Assembly: GCF_036884655.1 (NCBI RefSeq)
Contig: NC_088357.1
Coordinates: forward strand, 42,478,001 to 42,542,000
DNA from: Musa acuminata AAA Group
Lineage: Eukaryota > Streptophyta > Magnoliopsida > Zingiberales > Musaceae
Direction: 5' to 3'
DNA length: 64,000 nucleotides
Shown here: positions 24,239 through 35,100 of the stretch, piece by piece
How the letters are laid out: each line of letters opens with the position of its first letter
Numbering within the stretch: position 1 is the stretch's first letter
Program-made: the position numbers and the translations under genes
The notes under the pieces: model-generated
Database searches by the model: none
Told to the model about the DNA's origin: nothing
The model's input: the letters and a program-made list of their open reading frames with translations, nothing else

Positions 24239-25975
24239 CGACAATGAACTGTTCAAATAAATCTCAATTGTATGAATCTTGTGAATGCAATGAAGGCTTG
24301 GGTTCAGAATCCTGATGAGGTTCAGCTGTAAAGTTGAAAGACTTATCCTTTCAACTCAATGAGATCACCCGGGTTTCGCAATGATGGAGATCTCTAAATC
24401 AGCATCCTCTTTTTTTTTCACATCATCATGTAAGCAGATACTTTCATATTTCTTGTATTCTTTCTTTCCTTTTCCAACATCATTTTTACTACCATGTGAG
24501 TGTGGATATGCCTGTATGATCTTGCTTATTAAGCAACATTGATTTCCCCCAGAGATTTTGTGTATCCTTTGGTATTGAAACTTTATGGCATTTTGTTCCC
24601 TTATTATAATATTTTGAGCAATATCATGATTCAACGTTGCAATGACTTTATATTTAAATGACCAATACGCAGAATCACATAATGTTTAGAGCACTGGAAC
24701 TATGGCTACATCTATGCTTACATATCCTGACCATTTGTAAGAGATCTCTAGTTGTATCCTTATCTATCTTTTTATCTAATAATGGCCACAAGGTATCAAA
24801 GAAGCATGAGCAATATATTCTCTGCTTATCTGAACCACCAAGACTCTGAACCTTAAAAATCGAATTGCCTGTAGCTGCAACTCACTGATTTCTCATATTG
24901 ACAAGACTGTAATTGCTTCTTCACTCTATGAGCAAATCAGTCTCTATAGATCATGCTTGTAGGTAATATGATTGATAACACATCAACTAAATGTTGCTTC
25001 CAATCAACTCCTTCCACAGCTAGATACAGTTAAGGTCACAAGCTTTAAGCCATTGCAGGGACAAAATTCATGTGAGCAGATGAATTAAGCTAGAATGACA
25101 CTGCTTATTGGATCATCTGAGCTCTTCTCTCTTAGAATGTAAAAAACTTGAGTCTTCGTAGTAAAATTATGAACTTGAAAATAATAAAAATTAATTAAAG
25201 TTGGGAACTTCAATGGGGATTCAGTCATCAGTTACAAATGAGCTAATTGCCTGTAGATATTGTTTGATTAAACTTTCTTAATGTTTTAATGTGAGTGAAA
25301 CTAAATAAACCCTTCCGAAGTATGTCTTGATGATAACACAGTTTACTTTTTAGGATATTGCTAATTTGACCTCTAGTATAATCAATCCCAAGTAGAATTA
25401 CGATTTACTTATAACTTGTCATTACCTAATCAAAAATTCCAATGTTAGAAAACCATGTGGTTTTCCTGGTCATATATCAGATTTATAAAAAGAAATTAAC
25501 ATTTCATTCCAAAAGATTTTTTCTTTGAATTTAAATATTTATCTTTATAATATTAAATAATTTAATTAAAAAAATCACATGAGTCATAAACGACGAAAAA
25601 AATCTCATCTAACTAGGCCTCAAATATATTACAAAGTAGTAAGTTATTTTAAAAATAAATATATGATAAAAACACATTAGCAACTATGTAGAAACATCCA
25701 AAAAATCATAAAAATAATATTTAATATTCATAAAATATATATGAATACTAATGATTTAATATGAAAGGATAACATTTAAATTATTATGAAACTCATGTAT
25801 AAAAAAATAATGATAATTCTTATATAGTAAAAAAAAAAAAAGTATTAGTCATATGCAATAAATCTCAAACATGGTAAAATAATAAAGATGTACATTACAT
25901 CTTAATGGTGCACTGTGCTAACAGGAAATAGAGAGACATACTTTATGGGATAGATTCCTTCCCAATAACAAATAA
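24239..25975. other. AT-rich intergenic region
   Basis: 3' flank of the WAVH-like gene followed by AT-rich spacer with short A runs. I see no coding sequence or transposon protein. Confidence 0.5.
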
Positions 25976-26644
25976 AGAGAGAACTCATATTATACTCCAA
26001 AAGTGGATAGAGTAATATCTCACTTACGTAAGTGTAGACACCTTCCCCTTCCCCTCAATAGTTAATGGAGGAACTACTTAATCATTGCATTTGCCGATCT
26101 ACTATTCTCTAAAGTGAATTACCCCTCGATAGTTAATGGAGGAACTACTTAATCATTGCATTGCTCTAAAGTGAATTACCCTACTTCTCTTCAGTGGAGA
26201 AGTATATTTATATTTATCCATGATCATTTATTTATATTTATCTATTTATTCATACATGCATCCAAGAAGTAAAATGATAAAATATTATGAATGATCATGC
26301 TTAATATATAACCTATTAGATTATATCTATTGGTGGCTCCGTACCATGATAAACTCGTAGCTCATTTCACATACTACACGTGGATTACTCAACATAGTCA
26401 TATATACTTCATGATAGCAATCATATCAATATCATCAATTTAATCTAAAAAAAAAAAAACTAATCATCATTTTCGAATGGTACCTTTAGATAAAATTTTT
26501 AAATTCAGCAAATCATAAAGACATAAAGCATCAATTTCTCAATAGTTCTTAATCAAATAGAACCCTAATTGCAATTGCTCTATTGACTTTCGCTAGTCAT
26601 AGGTGCTCTGCAAGCCAATCACATGAGTGATGACACATGTGATA
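25976..26644 (+). repeat. Left arm of a long inverted repeat
   Basis: Its reverse complement is found at 29063-29625 with high similarity. Shared blocks include TGGATTACTCAACATAGTCA, ATATACTTCATGAT and GCAAGCCAATCAC. The left arm has an extra local duplication: a block starting ATAGTTAATGGAGGAACTAC occurs twice (about 26056 and 26128), while the right arm has it once. Confidence 0.9.
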
Positions 26645-27502
26645 AAGAGTTACTGAGAAACATCCGGCAAAGGACAAAAGCCAATGCTTCCATTACGACA
26701 AAGATGGGCACTGGAAGAGGAACTGTAAAGAGTACCTTGCAGAGAGGGTAAAACAGAAGCTTGGAGAAGCTTTTGGTACATTCATGATCAGTCTCCATTT
26801 GTTGGACTCTTATGATAACACATGAGTATTGTATACCGATAGTACTTATCACATTTGCAATTTGTTGCAGATTTTGACAAAACCTTGGAGATTAGCAAGA
26901 GGAACAATGCATAATAGTTTGTTTATGCTAGACACTACTCCACATATCATGAATGTAAGTGTGTCCAAGAGGAACCGAGATGAGGTGAATAATGCATACT
27001 TATGACATTGTAAGCTAGGTCATATTCACGAGGGAAGGATCCAAAAGTTGCTAAAGGATGGATATCTAGATCCATTCGATTATGAGTCATATACAACTTG
27101 CGAGCCTTGCATTCGTGGAAAACTAATCAACTCTACTTTTAGTGGAACTAGAGAGAGAGCCACTGAACTATTGAAACTCATATATAGTGATGTATGTGAA
27201 CCCATGTCAACTCATGTTATCGGTGGTTACTCCTACTTTATTACTTTTACTGATGATTTCTCAAGGTATGGACATGTGTACTTGATAAAGTATAAGTTCG
27301 AGACCTTTAAGAAATTCGAAGAGTATAAGAATGAAGTGAAGAACCAGATTGGAAAGAGTATTAAGACTCTTCGATCAGATCAAGGAGGTGAATACTTGAG
27401 TACAGAGTTCACTCAATTCCTTAAGGACTATGAGATTCTATCCAAATGGACACCTCCTTATACACCTTAGCTCAATAGTATATTTGAAAGGAAGAATCGT
27501 AT
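26645..27502 (+). pseudogene. Copia-type gag/integrase fragment
   Basis: Plus-strand frames show a gag zinc knuckle (QCFHYDKDGHWKRNC, about 26670-26715; the second Cys of CX2C is now Tyr). A decayed protease/GAG-pre-integrase region follows. A 140-codon open frame at 27048-27470 carries the integrase core: CEPCIRGK, SDVCEPMST, GYSYFITFTDDFSRY and LRSDQGGEYLS, with the D, D and E of the catalytic set preserved. It continues as YTP-stop-LNS.FERKNR, so the PQQNG box is broken. Reverse transcriptase and RNase H are absent, because an LTR begins right after ERKNRI. It is an internally deleted or interrupted Ty1/copia element. Confidence 0.9.
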
Positions 27503-29062
27503 TGTAGGGAAATCTTAAGGAGCATCACATGCGTAGCGAAAGAACATAAAACAAAATCCCTAAATTTTCCAAAGATGTGTTCGTCGTCATGAGAAGATTG
27601 ATACGCAAAATTTATGAAACTTAAAAGCTACGTGTGAGATAGATTGTGTTACCTAGGGATATCATATATTCCTAAATCCCTACAAATCTCTATAAGAGGG
27701 TGAAGGAGGTCAAGCGTCCTTCTCTCTAGCGGTGATCCACACAATAGGGCTACGACGATGCTCCTCAAAACTCTAGGCCTGCTATCTAAGGAGGAGAACG
27801 GGTGGAGAGTAGAAGTTGACAACCCAAAGAGGCTCTACCCTATGAACTATTAGTTCTCTCATATTTATAGAGGTCCCCTGTCAACTTAACCCTAATGGAT
27901 CCTGCCCTATTGAGTATTGGATCTCTATCCAATTACCCAAGCCTCTTATATTAGTGGATCTGTATCCAATAATCTCTCACTGGCTCTTATTGGATCTCAT
28001 CCATAGGATCTAATAATTCATGGTCTTATTGGATATTCAATAAGATAGGGGCTCCGACGGATATATCATATTTGAATCTCTACTTATTGTAATGCCTACC
28101 ATATGTGTGTGACCCTCTAGGCTCAATATCAAGCTGGTCGTGAGTCATACCAGTCAGAACTCCTTCTGGCTCAGTGAATTATTATCTCTATAATAATTCA
28201 CTCGACTCATCGATTGTGGACATACTAGGCCACTACGTCGTAATCCCCAAACGATACAAGAGAATTCAATCGATTGGACATGTTTGTCCTTAGTTACCGT
28301 ATTCTTATAGTCCCTTATCCATCTAATATCTCAAAGACCATATATCATGCATGGTGTTGTCAGACCCATACGATTTCTACTCGAGTCTCGCTCTGATTAG
28401 AGTCTCCCGGAGAACTCTTTCTCTCTCAATCTGAATGACCCTAGCCAGGGATTTGTTTGAGCAATAACACATAAGATATTTCTCTCATGACACTAAGAGT
28501 GGATGATCCTCAATTGGCACTCAATAGTCCTCGTAAGATTGGCTACCACTCTCGATGACCAATTATGCTAAATCTGGAACCTCCAAACCTAAAAGTTTGG
28601 TATCAAAGAATGAAGTACTCATACAAGACATCCTTGGTGTCTCAAGTCTAAGGACCAAATACACCACTAGGACTACGAAATTGTTGTCTGACAATAAGGC
28701 ATCATAAATCATCTAGCATTTCGTAAGTGGATCAATAAGTAAACTCATTCTCCAATGAGCACTTATACTGTATCCATAGTATCCCCACATGAGCAACTAT
28801 AAAATCAGCTGCATCTATCATATGGATGAGTATATAGCACACCAGTCTGTCCGGTTATCTCAAAGTCTCTCTCGAGTAACTTATAACTGAGATTATTTAG
28901 GATATGCATTTAATGACGAATCGGTCTCATTATCATGATCTCATCACGATCCAATTCCCATTGCACAGATCCATGGACAACACAATATATATGTGTATAT
29001 ACAATAATCAATATAAAGTAATAAAATACAGATAATATAATAAGAAAAAATAATACGTATCA
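27503..29062. mobile_element. Long copia LTR, solo or 3' LTR
   Basis: A 1.56-kb non-coding stretch begins TGTAGGGAAATCTTAAGG and ends AATACGTATCA, so it has TG..CA ends. Its left edge falls inside integrase coding sequence and its right edge abuts the right arm of the inverted repeat. It contains no open frame. Either it is the 3' LTR left after deletion of the reverse-transcriptase part, or a solo LTR inserted into the integrase gene. I cannot find a clear 5-bp duplication. Confidence 0.65.
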
Positions 29063-29625
29063 TGTCACACGTGTCATCAATCACGTGATTGGCTTGTAGG
29101 ACACCTATGACTAGCACAAGTCAATAGAGCGATTGTAATTAAGGTTCTATTTGATTAAGAATTATTGAGAAATTGATACTTTATGTCTTTATGATTTGAT
29201 GAATTTAAAAGTTTTATCTAAAGGTACCACTTGAAAATGATGATTAGTTTTTTTTTAAGATTAAATTGATGATATTGATATGATTATTATCATGAAGTAT
29301 ATATGACTATGTTGAGTAATCCACGTTAGAAGTGTAATATGTGATCATGGATCTAATATGTTATATATTAAGCATGATTATTCATAATATTTTATCATAT
29401 TACTTCTTAGATGTATGTATGAATAAATAGATAAATATAAATAAATGATCATGGATAAATATAAATATAAGTCTCTACCGAAGAGAAGTAGGGTAATTCA
29501 CTTTAGAGATGAGTAGATCGTCAAATGCGATGGTTAAATAGTTCTTCCATTAACTATTGAGAGGAAGGTGTCTCTACTTAGGTAAGTGAGAGATATGTTG
29601 CATATGATTCTCTCTCTAGAGAACT
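29063..29625 (-). repeat. Right arm of the long inverted repeat
   Basis: Reverse complement of 25976-26644 apart from small gaps. It starts at TGTCACACGTG, exactly where the LTR ends, and fades out near TCTCTCTCTAGAG. Confidence 0.9.
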
Positions 29626-29669
29626 GAGACTTATCAATATCTATCTTGTTAGAGTAACTTTTTTCTTTG

Positions 29670-30230
29670 CATCATTCCCTCTAAAAGTTTCGGAGAGTGA
29701 CATCCCTTTGGACTACTCCACCTTACTAAATAAATTGTGCATTGTTCTACCAATATGAATGCATTTGCTAGATTATGAATCTTTACTAATAGAGCTCTTG
29801 TTGTGCCCCTCAAGATTTAGTAAGATATTAAATTTGATACATACTTCAGCCTCTTATGAACATATTCTTCCCATGCTAGAGAAAAGGTTCCAATGCTCCA
29901 TGGTTCAAGTTTCGATTACTTTCGAATGGCCACAAATAGTTCATTGTCCGCATACAATCTCTTACATGAGTACTGAATTCTTTGAGTTAATAAGTCCCCT
30001 CATCTATGTGAGCTTTGTATAACTGTTTTGATCACTGAGTAGCCCATCCCTCATTGCACAGTCTTATCCTTTTCTATGCTCCCCACTTGTCTTAAGCATC
30101 GTCAAATTTGGTTGCCAACGTTGAGTCGTAGCTCGAACTCAACCATTCTATCCTAAATGTGTTACGTATTTTTTCTCAATTCACATGTTCTCATGGTGCC
30201 TCTCGTACGAAGGGTTAATCATTCTTCTGA
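29670..30230 (-). mobile_element. Inverted fragment of the LARD-like element interior
   Basis: The reverse complement of about 11835-12400 matches this stretch. Shared marks include TTGGACTACTCC, TAAATAAATTGTGCATTGTT, ACTTCAGCCTC.TA.GAACRTA and CAATGCTCCATGG. No LTR is attached, so it is a truncated relative in the opposite orientation. Confidence 0.8.
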
Positions 30231-30469
30231 CTAACCCTTCTAGCTCATACTCCATACCATTCTACGAAGCTAACAAACCTCCAACATGGTTGCTTTAATT
30301 ATTTATTTCTCGATAGTTTTGTCTCTATATGATAATTACACGCAACCTACATTTACAAGCTTGAAACGACCACAAAAGCCTACTACAAGTCCTCTATATG
30401 TGCAAAGCATAAACAAGATTGAAATATTAGATATAAACAAGCATTACATTTAAACTTTATTTATAGTTT

Positions 30470-30830
30470 TGTTCGTGACATGGGTTGTATTTAGCCACAT
30501 AAACTAAGTCATGCCTGACAACATGGGGTTGGGTTATACCTATCACATGAGTTGGGTTATGCATGACTATATGGGTTAGGTTATACTTAGTCACTTGGAT
30601 TGGGTTATGCCTAGACACATAAGCTAAGCTATACTTGGTCATATAAGTTGAGTCACGCTTGGCTATATGGTTGAGCTTTACCTGACTACATGAGTTGGGT
30701 CATCCCTGACTACATGGGTTTGACCATACCTGATCACATAAACTTAGCTATACTTAGGCATATGAGCCGGGTCATACATATCTACATGAATTGAGTCATA
30801 TCTATCCACATGAGCTGGTCTAACCAATCA
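30470..30830. repeat. Short-unit tandem array, about 31-33 bp, roughly 11 copies
   Basis: Diverged units of the form ACATGAGTTGGGTCATACCTGAC follow one another. The open frame on the minus strand at 30457-30642 is a by-product of the repeat. Confidence 0.85.
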
Positions 30831-31660
30831 ACTTAACTCAAATCAAACTTTAATTTAATCTTTCTTATTAGATTATATTCTAATATTTTCCAAAGTACTT
30901 TAAAATATTATAAAATAATAATTAACCTCAAATTTATTTATTTTTATAAATTAACTAATTTAGATTCATAATTCTAAATTTAAAACTAATTAAATCATAA
31001 AAAATCATACATAATTTCTTAAAATATAAATATATTTAATCAAATGAATTAGGACTATTATTAAATTAACTAATCACTCTAATATTATAATTATTTATTA
31101 ATAATAAATTTTAAAATTAAAATATTATTATGCATAATATAATTTATAATAATTTTAATATCACATATTTTAAAATATAAATAAAATTTAATTAAAAAAA
31201 AGGATCCTACCTATCCTCGGGATCCTTTACTCGATCAGCTCTCTTTGAAAAGTAAATAATAATTTATTTTTTATTTTTATTTTACTTTCACACATAAAAA
31301 TAGAATTATGATATTTATTTTTTATGATTCACACACAAAAATAAAATTTGAGTTATTTACTTTCTAAAGAACAAATAAATTAATAATTTAATTGATCGAT
31401 AAAATTTTTAATTTATTCATATGATTAAGGAAATTAATTTTAATAATTTCTTTAATCATATTGCACAAAAAAAACTAATAATAATTTAAATAAAGTAATA
31501 TATTATTTTTGATAATTTAATTTATATTAAGAGAGAAAAAAATCATCGGTGATTAGAGTCGTAGAAAACTATCATTATTAAGTTGATTTGTAACACAATA
31601 ATCACTTAATAAATATTTGGAAAGCAAGCATTTGGAATTGACTTTCCACAGATACGTATA
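30831..31660. other. Very AT-rich spacer
   Basis: Mostly A and T with short direct repeats. It contains a perfect 9-bp inverted repeat AAAGGATCC/GGATCCTTT near 31199-31228 and no gene. Confidence 0.6.
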
Positions 31661-32197
31661 AAATCCGATATTTTCTATAAATTCGACTCGGATTTGGACA
31701 TTAGGTGAATCCGACTCCAATTGCTCAGTGAGGCCAATTGGAGTCGGGAATCAAAGAGTAACAAGAATATGCCGACGGAATCTTAAGCTGAATCCATTAA
31801 CTTGATCGGGTTTGGATCCTTGATATACATCCGTCATACGTGTGTTAAAAATCCAATTTCTTCTATAATTTCAATTCGGATGCGGACGTTAGGCGGATCC
31901 AACCCGATAACACCCGACGCTGCAGCAGGTGCGTCATGTCTTATTTGCTAATGGTTATTTCGTCGAACACGTTCTTTTCTTGCTCCGCAAGACAAGTAGA
32001 AGCCGGAGATCTACTGGAATCCCTTATTACGACGAATAAGAGGGTTAGATCTCTTAATCTCTGCCCCTGTTCGGCTATTCCTTGTTGCCGCATCTTCTTC
32101 TAGATACCTCCTTTCTCATCCCAAAGATCTCTCTTCAGAAACCCTAAAATCCTCCCTCTCTAGTTGGAAGTCCAAGCGATCGCTCGGTAATCAGAAG
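31660..32197 (+). promoter_or_regulatory. Promoter and 5' UTR region of DDI1
   Basis: Contains a roughly 55-bp diverged direct repeat (31669-31715 and 31848-31905, sharing AAAATCC.AT.TTCTATAA and CGGAT.TGGACRTTAGG). It also has a perfect 13-bp inverted repeat CCGACTCCAATTG/CAATTGGAGTCGG (31711-31723 and 31735-31747, loop 11). Pyrimidine-rich leader sequence precedes the ATG at 32198. The transcription start is not identified. Confidence 0.5.
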
Positions 32198-35100
32198 ATG
32201 AAGATCACCGTGATGACCCCCGACGACCGGTTCATTACGCTTGACGTCGATCCCGATGAATCCGTAAGATCCGTTTCTTATGAAGCCCTATTTTATTGCA
32301 ATTCTCTGTCGGAGATGACGGTAAAGATTCAATCTTTGCTGTAAACTTTCGTGATTGATTTTGAGTTGCTGTCGTGTAGGTTGAGAATGTCAAAGCGCTG
32401 CTTGAGGTGGAGGTATGTGTGCTTTGAAAGCGTTTCGTTAGTGGAATTGTTGGGGATTATTTGTATGCTTTTGGTTATTCCGATTGGATGGTGGTTGTGG
32501 ATTATGGCAGACGAATGTCTCTCTTCATCAGCAGCAGCTGCATTTCAATGGGAAGGAGATGAGGAATTCAGACCGGTTGAGCGCCATCGGTGTCGGTGAT
32601 GGTGATATGGTGATGATGGTTCCTCAAGCTGCACGGTAGTTAATCAATCGCCTAACACTATCTGCTGAATTCGCTCATACTTTCATAAATTCTTAGTCAA
32701 GGTGATTAAATAGGAAAAGGTTTAACTTATATCTTATTTGGAGTAGTTTCTTTTCATCATCGGATGCAGTTTGCAGTATGGTGCCAAGCTATAAGAGAAA
32801 TACATTATGTCCTGTTGTAGCTTAGCAATCATCGGTAGTGACATCATGTCACTGAGATACTTGTGGGTTGGTGCCACGGATTCCTGGTGTGCAATAATTG
32901 ATTTTTACTTAGAAAGTTTCCACAATCTATTAGAAGTTAAGGAGACTTGCTCTGGCTCTACAATGGCTCCTAGTCTTATTTATTGCACTTAATGGCAGTC
33001 CTTCGGTAAGTGTAGATTGAACCACATGATTATTGGAAGAATCACAATTTTTACAAACTTGTGGTTGTGAAGTTACAAGAGAATATAGATAAGGTGGGAC
33101 ATACAAAATATTCTAAAAATTTTCATTAATTCGTTCTTAAAAAGATGTACTTTGCAATGAAAAGGCTACATGAGTCTTTCTCAATGTGCTTCCTCCCCTC
33201 GGACGAAGCATTGTCAATGTGGTGTCAGATCAGGCCATGGGATGTTAAGTCTGGAAAACTTGTCCATTATCTTCTGTGATATTTGTTCCTTAAATTTTCC
33301 AGAACTGATGTTTTTCCAAAGCTATTTTTTTCTTTCACCCTATTCTACTCTTTACTCAAATTCAACAAATGGATAACCAACACATCCAACATTGGATATG
33401 CATAATCATAATCATCACGTTTCTTGACTGAGGTGGTCCTTGCTCCATGAGATTATATTAATGGATCTCATTTTAGTATTCTAGCATTCTTCTTGTGTAC
33501 ATAATTCATCCTGCAGAATTGTTCTACTTAATCTAGGCTTTAGCTATTGCAATTGATCCAAGTAATTCTACCTGAGATGTTCAGTTCCTTCTTTTCAGGG
33601 CATCATCTGCTGAACTAACTTTAAATACCGATGGGTCGGCTGTGAATCCTGCATCCTTTCGGCATCATGTTAGGCGTGACTCTCAGTTGATAACACAACT
33701 TCTTCAGGTATATCACAGATGATGGTCTGCTGAAGTATTTTTTTATGATAAATATTAGAAACTTGCTTCATGCACAAGCAATTAAGCTCTATTACTTATA
33801 GAGTATCAGTTTTTTTGCAGTTGATTTAAATGCAATCCCACTTTCATTACATTTGTCTTGTTCCTTAGATATAAGAGAACAACTTAGAACAATTTAAAAG
33901 AGAGTTCAATCAAGGGGTTTAGTAACTGACTATGGTACATTGGAAATCTACACGAGGAACCACACAATGAGGTTATGACTCATGGAGTTTGGATGCTATG
34001 ATTCCTATGGTCTAAAGTTAAAGAGTGAGGGCGAGAGGATGGGAGGAGGTGGAGGTAGAGGTGATAATGACAGGTACTAGTGGGGGGAACAGGAGGTGGG
34101 TCAGCGGTGATGCCAACGAGGAGGTGATGGCAGGACAAGGAAGTGTAGTGATGCGGAGGGGTGGAGGTGCCTAAGGAGAAGGGCAGGAGGAGGAGGAGGT
34201 GCTGACCGAGGACGAGGAGGAGAAGAGTAGAAGGAAAAGGTGGGGCAAAAGGAGACAATGGAGGAGAGAGAGGGAAGAAGGAAAAAAGTTTTCAATAACT
34301 GTCAATTAATTATAAATATATAAAAAGGACCTACTACAACATACTGCTATGTACGTCCTGGTACCAGTTAGTTACTTTACTGCCTGTTAAGTCGATTGGA
34401 TCAGGCAAAATTGCTCACTTGCCATACTGATTGACCATCATACTGGCAGATGCCTGTTTGTAGGTATGCTCAGAATTACAATCCCTATTTACATCTTCAC
34501 TCAACCAGCCTGGGTTTACTTGTGCATGACCTCAAATTTTTTGTTGCTATGGAGTTCAGTTTATGTCACATTCAAGTGAGCATGCCAGTCCTATTGTTTT
34601 GGTGGATGTATGGTTGTAAAAAGAAATCAAATAATGATAAGATGTTTGCATATCCATATCCATATCTTTTGGTTAAGTGATATAATTGCGAACAATATTG
34701 AAATTAATACCTATATTTGTCTTGAGTAGGTACAATAATTTTTGTTTAGTATTAGAAATCCAAATAGTTGAGACTTATGGCTTTGTTGTTGTTATTGTAA
34801 TATTAGAAACCCATATTTGAAATAAAATTGTGTATCAGATCTCAGTCTAATCCTTGCATGTTCTTAGAAAATGTAAAGTTGTACTTTAAATAGACTTTAT
34901 AACAAAGGTAAATAAGCAATAAATGGTTGAGAACTAGTTCCAACACATCCATTTTTTAAATAGGAGAGCTTAAAAGCAAATATGAGTATGAAAAGAAAGG
35001 TTAGAAAAATAGACCATAATGATAGACCTCCCAAGTTCCAAGTTACCCTTTTCTCTTTTAGTTAATATTTCTGTTTATCATATGCCTTCAAACATCTGGA

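Noticed and set aside
25976..29625. Inverted arms as terminal inverted repeats of a DNA transposon
   Set aside because: No transposase between the arms, only copia and LTR sequence, and no clear target duplication at the outer ends.
30300..30840. CRISPR-like array
   Set aside because: Units are contiguous and diverged with no unique spacers, and the genome is a plant.
33980..34295. Ser/Pro/Leu-rich minus-strand frames
   Set aside because: They arise from a GGAGG-rich repeat inside a DDI1 intron.
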